Positions 11,428-22,900 of a stretch of 54,437 nucleotides of DNA are shown here, in pieces. The notes below the pieces were generated by a model. That model was not told where the DNA came from. It made no database searches and saw only the letters and a program-made list of their open reading frames with translations. The DNA comes from Ectocarpus siliculosus (taxonomy: Eukaryota > Sar > Phaeophyceae > Ectocarpales > Ectocarpaceae): the NCBI GenBank assembly GCA_000310025.1, contig FN649727.1, forward strand, positions 6,975,069-7,029,505, written 5' to 3'. How positions within the stretch are numbered: position 1 is the first letter of the stretch; each line of letters begins with the position of its first letter. The position numbers and the translations under genes were made by a program.

Positions 11428-14400
11428 ATGGCAGCACCGGCAACAGGCGAAGGACGCAAAGACCAGATGGACGCACCCGCGAAGCGAACAGAGCAGCCGC
11501 CCTCGTCTTCGCCGAATGTCGGTAGGGTGGCATCATCATCAGACTCGAATTTGGCGTTCCCCAGCTACGCGCCAGGTGAGGACGAGACCGCCCTCTGGTT
11601 GGGGGAGGGCGGCGGGGGCGTGGGCGGCGACGGGGGAGGCTTGATGGCGCCCCTCGAGCCTGGCGGGGCCCTCATGAGCGCGGGTGGGGGTTGGAGCTTC
11701 TCCACGCTACCGGGGGACGAGGGCCTGCGGTGGAGCGGCGTGAAAACGGAGCAGGTTTTTGACGAGTGGGCGGCTTCCGGGAGAGGAAAACATCAGGCCG
11801 CCATGATGCAGCCTTCGCTGCTTCTGACATCGACAGCAGCAGGGGGAGACAACGGCAGCACCAAGGGTGGTGGAAGCCTGGCCAAGTCGGACACGGAGGA
11901 GGGCTGGAAGACTTTCGTCGGCCCCGCTCCCACCCCTCCTTGTTCCAACGCAACGAAGCCCCACGGCGGCGAAACGGACACCTCCTGTAATTTTCCACCG
12001 TCATCACGCCATCAGCAGCTGGCAACAGTTGCAACAAAAGGTGTGTGTCTGTTGTACAGCAGTAGCACCCTTTGCTTGTGTCGCCCGCCTTGGAGTGGAG
12101 CACTGCCTGGGAGAGGTTCTTTCATTCTCACTTCGGCGAATCAGGGCTGCCTCTAGCTGCAACCCGAGTGCGGATCCCTATTCCCGCTCGATCCTGTTCA
12201 AGATGCAAATCTGCTGACGTTCTCAAAATTTCTCGACTTTTCAGAAAATTGTTTCAGTGCAAAGGAGGGTACATGTGGTACAACAATAGAAGCGTGTCGC
12301 ATGTGTCTTGTCACAGCAAAGCAGCAAGCAGTTCGCGTGCCTACGTATGCGTTGGTGTGTTTCTTGGTATTTGCTTTACAGCAGTGCTGCTGTTGCAGTA
12401 CAAGAAATCAAAAGAAATTACGCTTAAGGTAGCGAGAGGTCGTTGGTGCTACGGACGGTGCTCTTCCAGCTGTGGGGGTGGTGCTCATCCCATCAACACT
12501 ACAATATCCATGCTGCTGCTACGCTGCTGCTGTTGCGCTGCGCTGCCGCTGCTGTGTAGCATGTATGCATAATTTCCCTGGAAACGAATTTCCTTCTCTC
12601 GTCTGGTACTGCTGTACCACAACATTTGCTTGCGTACGTGTGACAGCAACCGATTCGCTTTTAGGCCCTTGGCCGGGGCGTTGAGCCGCATGTTTCAAGA
12701 GAAATTAAGGAATAATAAAAACACACAATCCTTTCTCGCAGCCTCTAGCACATGTAACCTCTATCATCGACCGGGCGGTTTTGACATGATCAGCTTCGTG
12801 TAGTTATTGCCGCGGCGGGGGAAGGAAGCCAGAAGAAGACATAGTTCTATTTTCGGGCAGAAAGGAGTCAAATACCACCCACAACGCTGCCGTTACACAT
12901 TAAGTCTATCTTGCATACGCGTCTCCTGTCTGCTTGTTGATGATGATCTGTTGCCGTGGGCTGCTGAGACCAAGCGGGAACTCAAAATCGATGCAGTGAT
13001 CGGGTCTTCCCGTACATTTCGCCATCATCATTGCTGCAGTCAGTGTGTTCGGTTTCCGGCCGCCGTGATGTCAGAGATTAACGGTTGGTGGTGAAACTGC
13101 TCTTGTAATGTACGTTTTGTTGATGCGATGTGTATGCTTACGGTGTTTTCTTCTCTTTCAGCAGCAGTGCATACATTTTTTTATTATTCCTTAATGCATT
13201 TTCTACAATTCCAGCGTAAGATCGCGATGAATACACAGCTGTGTGGTTCTGCTCGCGAATTTAGCCTTGGTTTTATTTCTTGGTCCCCCACTACGTCATC
13301 ATGCCACCCCGAGCGTACATTTAGTCTTGTCTTGGTGTCCGACTGAGCCGCTCTGGAGACTGCACCGTATCTGCTATTATAGCATTGCTACTGCCAATAC
13401 CCCCTAGGCTTTACAGCGGGTCGATCGCCCCTTCGCCTGACGGGAGCACAGCCGCAGTGTGAACTCTGCTGTTGCCACGTGGTCGATCGCCGCTGCTCCT
13501 CCTTTTCCCCGCTGAAACGATTTCGCAAGTGCCGGTGCTGTACGGTTCAGTCCCGCTCCGCAAACCCCAAAACTCCTCCGGTTACTATTGCACAAATATT
13601 GCACAGTTTATTATCGCCCAAAGCACCGAAGCCCAAGGGATTTGTTTGGGATTTTGTCATTCGCTGAGCTGAAATACCTCCCGAAAACATAGAACAGGAC
13701 CAGGTTGGTGGTGCCGATTTTGTTTTCTTTAGGAACAGCAGTTGCCTAGTGGCGCGACGCCCCCTGAGATGCGCTGTGGAGCTTCATGCGGCCTCGTGGG
13801 TGCGCTCCAGAGAGAGCGCAATCACGAGGCGGAAGGATGAGAGTAGGATGCAGAGGGTGACGAAAGAAGTCTGTTGGCTCACCACATGTGTTGCTCGTCG
13901 GGACAGCACCTGACAACACCTTGTTGCAGACTATCAACAGTTCCAAACGGCCCGTCACCCCACCCACCCCGCCTTACTCTCCGCCGATTTCAACGAACCG
14001 TTTAGAGAAATCCGCTCTCTTGCACTCCTTTGAGCTGGCCATGGCGGAGTTGAGTTGGCGATAGGCCTTGAGCTGGGAGCTGAGTGCCTCTGACGTGTGA
14101 TGTGTCGTTTATTGGGCCTCTGTTTCGAGCGGTCATGTTTTTGTTGTGGGAGGAAAAATGGACCTCCCGGAAAGACAAGCTCGCGCGTTACAGCAGTATA
14201 CGCAGCACACGCACACTTTTTCAGTATCAGGCTACCGCCAGCAACCAAACATGGAAGTGATTAGCTCAGAGATGTGCAGGGGGCGTCTGTCTCCAAGAGT
14301 GTTCGCGGCGATCTTCGTTTACAGCAGCGTGAATTGATGAAGTACAGGTGCTTGATCCGACAGCAAGGCTGCTACATTCCGTCGTTTTATCTCATCCCTG

Positions 14401-14729
14401 TCCTCCTCTCTGCCCCGTCATTATCCTACGCTCCAGGCGTGGCCGAGATCCGACCCACCGCCAACCACTGCGCTAGCTCGTCCACCAAGGACAACATTGA
14501 GGCGTTTGCCAAGCCGGGTTCTTCTCCCGCCACCGCGCGGGCCCCCGCCGCCGAATTAGCGACCACTGCGCCGCCGACACCGCCACATTCGCGGGCCGCA
14601 AGCAAAGCGTCAGCACCACCACGGCCACCGCGCGCCGCGACTACGAAACGGGCGGAAGCGGCACCAGCACAGCAGGACGCATCATCCCCCACCTCCGCGA
14701 CGGCGGTGACAAGACGCACACGCAAGGCC

Positions 14730-14777
<48 letters not shown>

Positions 14778-14863
14778 GCTGCCGCTGGGGCTGCCGGCGA
14801 CAGCTTGGTCGAGGCCGAACAACCGGCCAACGAATACGAGGACGATAAGGACGAGGACGACAA

Positions 14864-14897
<34 letters not shown>

Positions 14898-16915
14898 AAT
14901 GACGACGACAACAACAACAACAACAACGATAAAGATGGCGCCGGCAGCAGAAGTAGCAGCCGCGCAGCCGCCGCCAAACCCAAGCGCGCGACGACGAGGG
15001 ACAAGAGCTACGACGAGGACGACCTCGACGCGGACGACGACGACGACCCGGCCGGGACCGAGCTCACCGACAAGCGGCGGCGCAACCGCGAGCACGCCAA
15101 GCGCAGCCGCCTCCGGAAACGGGTCCGCCTCGGGGGCCTGGAGGAGCTGGTGCTGGGCCTACGCAGGGAGAACGTCCGCCTTCGGAAGATGATCATGCGC
15201 GGCATCCCGGACCGCGCCGGCGCCATCATCCGCAACTGCGCCAAGGACAACACCAACGCCGACGTCGTCGCCAAGCAGGACGTGATCCAGGGCATGCGGC
15301 CCGGCATGTCGGTGGGGTCCTCCTCCTCGAGTTGGACCGCTCGCGGCGGGACGCGAACGCGGCCGAAGCCCGCCGGGGGCGGCGGGGGCGGCGGCGGCAG
15401 CGGAAAGGGCCGTTATGTGCCGTCGGCCCTCAAGCTCATGTCGCCCTGCTACCAGACCGTGAAGGCCCTGGCGGACAGCCAGGCGAACTTCGTCCTCACC
15501 AACCCAAACCTCCCGGACTGCCCGATCATCTTCGCGAGCCAGGGCTTCCTCGACCTGACGGGGTACGACGGCAACGACGTGATCGGCAAGAACTGCCGCT
15601 TCCTCCAGGGCCGCGGGACCGACCCGGTGACGCTGTCCATCATCCGGAACAACGTCGCCGCCGGCCTGGACACGAGCGTCTGCATCCTCAACTACAAGAA
15701 GGACAAGACGCCGTTCTGGTGAGTCGTGTAGCACGTTTTATCTTTCTCACACCACCGCCCCGCTGCCGCAAGAAATTCGACACACGTGCGTGTCTGCGCC
15801 GGCCGAACACCTTATTTGTTTTGCCAACGTGTTTTAATTGAACCGTGTGTTTCGGGGAGTTGTGTGGTCTCTGGTTGACACCGTTGTTGACCGCTGTTCC
15901 TGTGCGTTCGTGTTGGTTGTGCGCTCGCCGCACGCGAGTGATGCCTCGTCGAATCCTCGCGGCTTCTTGACTGATAATATATCGTCTCACTTTGCTCCGG
16001 ATTCGCTGTCTTCTGCCCGCCTTTGCCTTCCCTCGAATATCCTCTCCTGTGCCCCTCCCAGGAACCAGCTGTCCATCGGCGTGTTGCTGGATTCGCACGG
16101 GCAAGCCGCAAACCACGTGGGCGTCATGTGCGAGGTCAACCAGATGCCACCCGCGGTCTTCCACCGCCTGTTGCACAGGTGAACAGAGATAGCGCAGTTC
16201 GTCGAGAAATCGAGAAATAGCTCTTGCACTCGGTCACATTAGCTCCTTCTTGTCTGACGGATATCATTTTCTTCCCAATGGCGATTCGTATTGCTCTCTT
16301 TCGTGTTTGTCGGAGCTTGTCTTTCCTCTTTCGTCCCCGCGCTCGCCGAAAGAAGGCTGACCAGGCGCCTCTGAGCGAACATCAAATCCCAGAGCCATCG
16401 ACCGACCGACATCGCGTAACTATGGCAGTGGCTTCCTGTACGGCTGCGTGTCCCAACGCACTTTCTGACCCGACTGCGCCATGGCCATCGCGGAGGCGAT
16501 CCGTCACACGCCATTTCGCTCTTGCCCTCCCTTGCATTTCGAAGAGCGTCAGATATGCAGGATCCCCGTGTTGAGCGCTCTCTCGGTCTTTGCCCCGCCC
16601 CCCTCCCTCCTCTCTTGCGTTGTCCCTAGGGTACCCCTCCCGGAGAGCCTTCTGCACGACGACTCGGACTCCGACAACGATGGACACGACAACCACCGCG
16701 TCTCGCGCGCCGAGGTTGCGGCGGGTTCTGCGGGACACTCGTCGTCGAGCGGCGGCGCCGGCGGCCGTCGCCGCTCTTCCCCGGTCTCGGGGGACGTCCC
16801 TGACAAGGGGGCGGGGGCGGCAGCGGCTTCCCCAAGGATTGTAGATCGACTGCACCGAACCCGCGCGGCGGCGGCGATCTGCAACAGCAACAACGGCCCC
16901 GCTGCTTCGTCTTGA
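11428..16915 (+). CDS. AUREO: Aureochrome: bZIP-LOV blue-light-regulated transcription factor
   Basis: Four exons, 11428-12040, 14437-15718, 16062-16178 and 16630-16915, with agreeing phases (1, 2, 2), encode 765 residues. A long low-complexity N-terminus (Gly, Ser, Ala/Thr runs, then a poly-Asp tract) precedes a basic region near residues 416-435 (DKRRRNREHAKRSRLRKRVR) and a short leucine zipper to about 460. A LOV domain spans about 554-670: NFVLTNPNLPDCPIIFASQG, then GKNCRFLQG with the flavin-adduct Cys591, NYKKDKTPFW across the exon 2/3 junction, and GVMCEV. Aureochromes bind FMN; light forms a Cys-flavin adduct that alters dimerisation and DNA binding in the nucleus. The bZIP-LOV order separates it from phototropins. 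The tail after the LOV domain is acidic, then Ser/Gly/Ala-rich. Small extra exons in the 2.4-kb intron 1 cannot be excluded. Which aureochrome paralogue it is cannot be told. Confidence 0.95.
14727..14935 (+). repeat. In-frame trinucleotide tracts in aureochrome exon 2
   Basis: GCC/ACC repeats (14727-14787) encode an Ala/Thr run, and GAC/AAC repeats (14855-14935) encode a long Asp/Asn run just upstream of the bZIP. They are coding but slippage-prone, and probably vary in length between strains. They also generate artificial Val, Ser or Gly reading frames on the other strand. Confidence 0.85.
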
Positions 16916-19455
16916 GATGCGACAAATCAGGGGCGAGGGGGGGAGGGTTTCCTTCTTTTCATCAAGGAGGAGAAGGAGGGGTGGTTTGGCTAAGTAAAAT
17001 ACGTGTAGGCGGCGAGAAAACTTGTTGTCTCGCTTGCGATCCTGCTGCCGTGCGCTTTTTTTCTGGCGTGCACTATGCTCATGGCAGAGTCGCACCCCCT
17101 CTTCTTCTGGAACCAGGGTGGGGAGGGACTTTTGTCCTACTGAGTATATTTACTGCACACAAGTCAGTTATTGTTTTGTCGGTGCGTAAGTGTTCCATGC
17201 AGGGGTGCAAGGTCTCGGGGGGTGATCACAATCATAGCTAGAACTCTCGGTACGCCGTTGGCGCAGCAATAGGGTCGACTATAGGCCACTGTTGGGGGGG
17301 AGTGGTTGAATACATGCATGCGCTTGTTTAGTTTCGCACACAACTTGCTACTGCCGGAGGTTTCAAGGGTTTTTATGTTCTGGGCGTTTTTCGATGCTTG
17401 GCGGCCGGGGTATGGCAATCGCCGAACCCTCCTAGACGGTCTGTACATACTCTTTTTGTCAGTAGTGCTGCCTTCAGACATGCATCATGTCCACCGGTGT
17501 CCCTTACTTGCCTGCCCGTTTCGACAACTAGTTTGTCGTAGAAATCGAGCTGTAAGGGAGGGAGAGGATTCACAGCAACGGTGGTTGTGATGGTGATGGT
17601 GATGGTAAACGAAAGTTCCACAGCGTTTTTTTCGTGTGTGCGTGCGTGTGATGTGTTGGTCTCTTCCGCCTGCTCTGTCGTGGCGGTCGGCTAACGCGAC
17701 GCTCGAAGAGTCAGTTCTCTGTGGCGCTTTTTTCTTTTTTTTTGTTGTTTTCCTAGGAGGAACCCTAATCACAATCACTTACATGTCGCTGACAGATACC
17801 TCAAAGGGGTTGTGTCCTTTGCTCGGGTAGAGGATGGATTGAGTGGGGAGGAACCGCCGTGTTTCACGTCACGACCTACGCCTTGAACATCTTTACTTCC
17901 TCGCGCATGTAAATTAGCGAAGGTGCGGAGTAGAGACGCGAGGCGGCGAAAACCTGCGTGGTTCTTCTTGCGTCGTCGGGTGTATTCTTGGGCAGAAGAA
18001 GTGAGTAGGATTCGACGCAAGCGCTCGAGGTGGCGTCACAGGCGCCCGAATACCCTCCTCGAGTCATGCTTAATTAATTTACATCTAAGACCTTTCTCCC
18101 GCGGGGCGGGATGCTGGTGGGTTCGGTGGCGTGAGCCGGATCCATACGATACAAGCGGATATGTTTTGTGTAATTGTTTACATACGGGTTTGACGGTAAG
18201 CCGTATGAGGTCTCACTGTTCGTACTATGAAGGGTGTGTGTGTTAGTACGAGTAACGTGTCATGCGGGGGGTGCCAGTAGTGCAAGTAAAGTGTATGCCA
18301 ACGGTGCCGCTCGGCTTTGATTCGAATCAAGATAATCGTTGAATTGATTCGTTGCGGGATGTTGTTGTGTCTACATTTGTTCTGTAGGCTAAGCCGGAAG
18401 CGGGGGAGAACTGCTGTGGAATGAAATCTCTTCCTTTGCTTCATGACTAACAGAGAGGACCCACCCGCCTCACTCGCGTACAGAGAGAGTCGTGGTGGAT
18501 TGTTGCGCCTGAAGTCGGTGACAGTGAGCAGGGAGGGGGCGGGGCGAGAACAAGTTGTACTACTGGCGACCGGCCACACACACCAAATGGTAGTAAGGCA
18601 GTTTCGATATTAAGCTAAATGAAATTTGTTTCTTTTCATCATGTGGCCGGTTGCTGGGGAGTCAAAATTACAAGCAAGGTCAATTATTACAAGCAAGGGG
18701 GAAGGTGACCGTATGCCCATGCACATTTCGCCACAGCTATTAGGTACCCCAAGGCCAGGAGGGGAGGGGGGCGGGGGGGGGTGCTCTATTCTTGGAGTGA
18801 AAAATGAAAATCGAACTGATTTCACTGACTTTTTACTGGCACAAATCCTTGCAAGGGGTGGTTTGTTTATTTTGTTCTCTATCTCGTGTTTGTTAGTTTC
18901 TGGTGACGATGCACATATCGATAGATAGCCGTCCAATCAAAACGAACGCAAAGTTTGGACCCTGTTTGTTGTGATGCTGACAGGCGTAAAAAAAGTGTGT
19001 CCGCTTTATTCCCTCTCGTTCTGCTCACCGCGGGACTTGTATCTATCTTGTGTGTTTGCACCTACTTCGCTGTTTTTGGTTGCTTGTTTGTGACTTTGTA
19101 TGTATGTAACCCATCCACTCATCATTATCTGCTCGCGTGACAATACATACTTGCACTAATATAGCGTGGCACGAAAAGATTACCGTACTGTTATTATTGT
19201 CATCACACCTAAACCACAGATCAATGACCTTTTAGAATCACCTCTCTCTATTTATAATTGTTTTAGCCAAACACCAAAACTTCTGGGCCAGAAGTTGTAG
19301 GGCGTGTTTCATTGGTCAGCCCGTTAGCGCGGTGGATGCTAACAATGAAGATAATCATATATGAGGCAAGGAAAATTGAACCTCCTGCTCCTCAACTCCA
19401 TCCAAACATTTCGTACCAGCCCTACATATATATCTGTGCTGCGGTCGCTCGGGGA

Positions 19456-19493
19456 ATACAGAACGCGCCCGCACTTACGGGCGCATTCTGTAT
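19456..19493. other. 38-nt near-perfect hairpin
   Basis: The arms ATACAGAACGCGCCCG and CGGGCGCATTCTGTAT pair over 16 bp with one mismatch around a 6-nt loop. It lies 110 nt from a SINE-like repeat and 480 nt upstream of the SEC61 alpha start. There is no T-run after it. Role unknown: fold-back element, small RNA precursor or chance are all possible. Confidence 0.6.
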
Positions 19494-19604
19494 CATCATA
19501 GGAAAGATAACCCGTACACCCTAAGAAGCCGGATTTTTGCCCATCCTGAATATAAGTGAAGCTTTTTGGGAAAGAAAGGAATCCAGGAATGAATCCACAG
19601 GTGC

Positions 19605-19697
19605 ATTTTTTTTTTTTTTTCTTAATATGACACAACGAATCCATCTCTATCATAGAAAAGAGTCTGAGACAGATTAGCAATGAATTCATAGCGTCAG
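19605..19697 (-). repeat. Short A-tailed dispersed repeat, copy 3, with clear poly(A)
   Basis: On the minus strand it starts CTGACGCTATGAATTCATTG at 19697 and passes GAGATGGATTCGTTGTGTC. It ends in AATATTAAG-type sequence followed by about 15 A (plus-strand T run 19606-19620). The long A tail is the best support for spread by reverse transcription. Confidence 0.7.
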
Positions 19698-19973
19698 AAA
19701 GTACCTGTATGTCTACGGTTTCCGTTTTGTTCGACTGTGGGTATATATATCTCGAATGGGTGGTCTTTCTGTGTGTATATTTATTATTCCTTAAAATTTT
19801 TTGGCTTAACGAACGTGGGGGGGTGCGTCATGTGATACTGTATCAGCGGACTCCCCCCTTCCCAACCGCGGGGTCCTGCGTGTGTGTCCTCTGTGCCGGG
19901 CAGCAGCAGCAGGGTGACAGACGAGCGATCACCGACAGAGCTCTCTGCACTTCCCCAGGGCCCAGCCTACACC

Positions 19974-22900
19974 ATGAGGTAGGCAGTCAAGGATGGTAAC
20001 GATTTTCTCGAGAGAGAGAGAGAGAGAGAGCCTAGTGGCCACAATCAGGTGGGAAACTTGTGTGTGAAGCAGCGAGCGGTAGGCGAACAAGCTCTCACAT
20101 TACATTCGGTTCTAGGAGGGAACAACGGCGGCGGGCCACAGGGGCGCTCGTTGTTCCACACAGGCCGACAACGGTGGGGAGCAGTACTTGCGCTGCTGCC
20201 ATTTTCTCTCGGCGAATCATTCGACTGTCTCGGTTGGACGGGAAAATGGATCCAGAAACAGTGCACGTAGTCTCACCGTCACACACACACATCGGTTCCG
20301 CGTCGTGGTTAGCAGTAGCAGTACAGCAGCAGTATTTTGTCGTTTTCGAATCTACACAACAGCAGCAGCAGCCGTGCTGTAGCGACAACAGACGAGTTGG
20401 CGGCCAGTGTGTGGCCAGTGCCCAAGCGTGCGTCCTTGAAGCTACCCCACCGCTGCTCGCTCTACATTAGCCTTTTGCCCTCACCCAGAAATGTTTGTAA
20501 TAATACCCGTCAATGACCCGAAACGCCACCTTGCACATATTCTCCGGTGGACAGCGCCGCTTGACAATACAGAAGGCAAGTAGACAACACAGCAGTTGGG
20601 GACCATTATTAGAGTGCGGATGTTACCATGATAGCAAAGATCGGAACGGTTTTTAATGTGAAGTGAACAACAACGTCTTGCCCCGAATCGATTTTTTTCC
20701 CGACAGGTTCCTCCATCTGATGAGACCAATAATGTGTGTGCTGCCGGAGGTCTCCGCGCCTGACCGGAAGGTGAACGCCGGGTATTACAAAGACCGTCCT
20801 TTGGTGATAGTGCTGTACCGCTTGTCTTCGGAGCACACCGCCTGGCGTTTGCATGGAAAGTTGCCGCCCGCGGAACTGCGAACACGTCTGGCAAAGAGGC
20901 CGTCGTCCGCGGCGTCGTATTTCCTAGCTCGACCGTGGCTGCCTTGGGTGTTGAGCTTCTTGTGTTGTTGATCCGGTTAAAGGCAGCTATGATACCCGTT
21001 CCTGCACTGTTGCTTGTTGCTAAGTAGCTAGGTCAGGCAGCATCTGTCTGAGTTGGGTATGGGGCTGTACCTTTTGCTGCAGCCAATACTCATCCTCGGT
21101 AACCTTGATATCTTGATATATATCGATATTTCTGTTAGGGTGGACAGCATAGATCCGTCGATTTTCTTGGCGCATTCCGCTGGCTTCGCAAGCACCGCTG
21201 TATCACAACTGAAGATGTTTGTTAACGCCACGTCCTATATCGGAAAGATTGGACGGGTAGATACGTGTGGCAGCACGTGTAGAATCCCGGCTGTTCGAGC
21301 TCAATCCAGCCTCTCTGCCGTTAGCACTACACGGGGTTTTGTCGTTGCTCCCGGATTTCGTTATGCCCGAGTGTTTTTTGTCACGCTGTGAACAGCCTCC
21401 CCCGGGCTCCGCACGTCTGGCGACACGTCGGACACCCGTCCGTAAGCCACACAGAGCAACACGTCTTTTGCAACAATCACAAAAGCAAAACGATCGTACG
21501 TTTACAGCAGTAGCTTTTAAACTCTTTGGCCCCCCTGCCCGCCCATCCTTCCTTGCCCACGAATCCGATCGACGTCTAGGTTAACTTTAAGGAAAGGATG
21601 GGCTGGACGCTCGGCATGATGATCCTCTTCGTGTGGGCGAGCAACACGCGTTTGTACGGCGTCCCCTCCGGCTTGGCGTCTTCGATGCCATCGGACATCA
21701 TGCGCATCGTGTTGGCTTCAGGCCACGGCACCGTCATGGACTTGGGTAAGCGAGAGAGGAGGGATGCGAGCGGTGGGGAGTAAAGGATTGGGGGGGGGGG
21801 GGGCATCGAGTTCGCTCGGCCGTGGTTTGCCGCAGACGTAGACCTTCACACAAAGCTCGCGCCAAAAGCGATTCAAAGCCTTCCGTTAACCTTGCTGTTT
21901 CGGGGGGTCATGGTCGACTATCGGGATGGCGTGGGCGGCCGGTCGTGGGTTACCATCGCCCACGGTGTCAGGTAGTCACCGCCCAGACATGCTTCAGGTT
22001 CCGTAACAGGTAGCCGAGATGAACTCCTTGCGTCCTTCCCCAAGTTTTCGGGACACCGCTACATAGGTGTTGGAGGAGTGCCCAAAGGTATAATATTACG
22101 CTTGGCCTTGACAGCGTTGTGGCAAGTAGTGCTGGGCGGCGGATAAGGTGCACTCCCGTCTTGGTTCGCCCATCCCGTTATTCGTCCTCCCATCGCGAAG
22201 GCAACAGGCATTCTGCGTGGTAAGGATTTTGCAGGTTTTCACCCGCTGCTCGTGTTGTAGCCAGACAGCATTTCGCGGCCAGCCCCCTGTAAACCGCCCT
22301 ACATATCAAACGGAACAACAGCAGGATCATGAACTATCGAGCAGCCAGTCTGCCGCCGCCCCTGCACCAACACCATTTGGGTCTCGTCTTCGGTTTTTTG
22401 TATTCTGGCAAACTGAATGGCGCTTCTTTTTTGTGTACATATTTCGTGCCCGTCCCACCAAATAATCCTACGTTGCTTGTAGGCATCACTCCCATCATCA
22501 CGTCCTCGATGGCGATGCAGCTCTTGGCGGGAGCGCACATAATCGACGTGAACCAGAGCATGAAGGAGGACAGAGCTCTCTTTGGCGGGGCACAGAAGGT
22601 GAGGACGAGGGGGGGGGGGGGGGGGGAGGTGGGGAGCGGTCTCGAGCGGTCATAGCAGCAGCTCTGTTTCTGCAACGGACGGTGATCTCTGTCCCAACGA
22701 AAAGCTGCGAACTGTCGGGGAGGGGAGAACCAACCGATCGGAGCATAAAGAGTATCCGGTTCTCTTTGATGATGATGGTCGTGTGTTCCTGTGGCAGCCG
22801 GAGCACACTGTAAGGTATTGGCAGAGCACGGACGACTAATTAACAGCAGGCCTTTCCATGCCGTCGATTATCTTAGGAGTGGGGCGGGGGGTTCTTGCTT

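Larger units (their letters stand above)
16916..19973. other. Intergenic region between aureochrome and SEC61 alpha
   Basis: About 3 kb in which I find no exon that I would defend. It holds a GATGGT microsatellite (17588-17607), the third SINE-like repeat (19605-19697) and a strong hairpin (19456-19493). The promoter of SEC61 alpha should lie in its right part. Confidence 0.55.

Noticed and set aside
14426-15307. Long minus-strand frames opposite aureochrome exon 2 (Val-, Ser- or Leu-rich)
   Set aside because: They are mirror images of the GAC and GCC triplet tracts and the GC-rich third positions of the real exon; no motif or splice context.
19339-19689. 116-codon minus-strand frame containing a poly-Lys run
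   Set aside because: It is made by the SINE-like repeat and its A tail plus the nearby hairpin.
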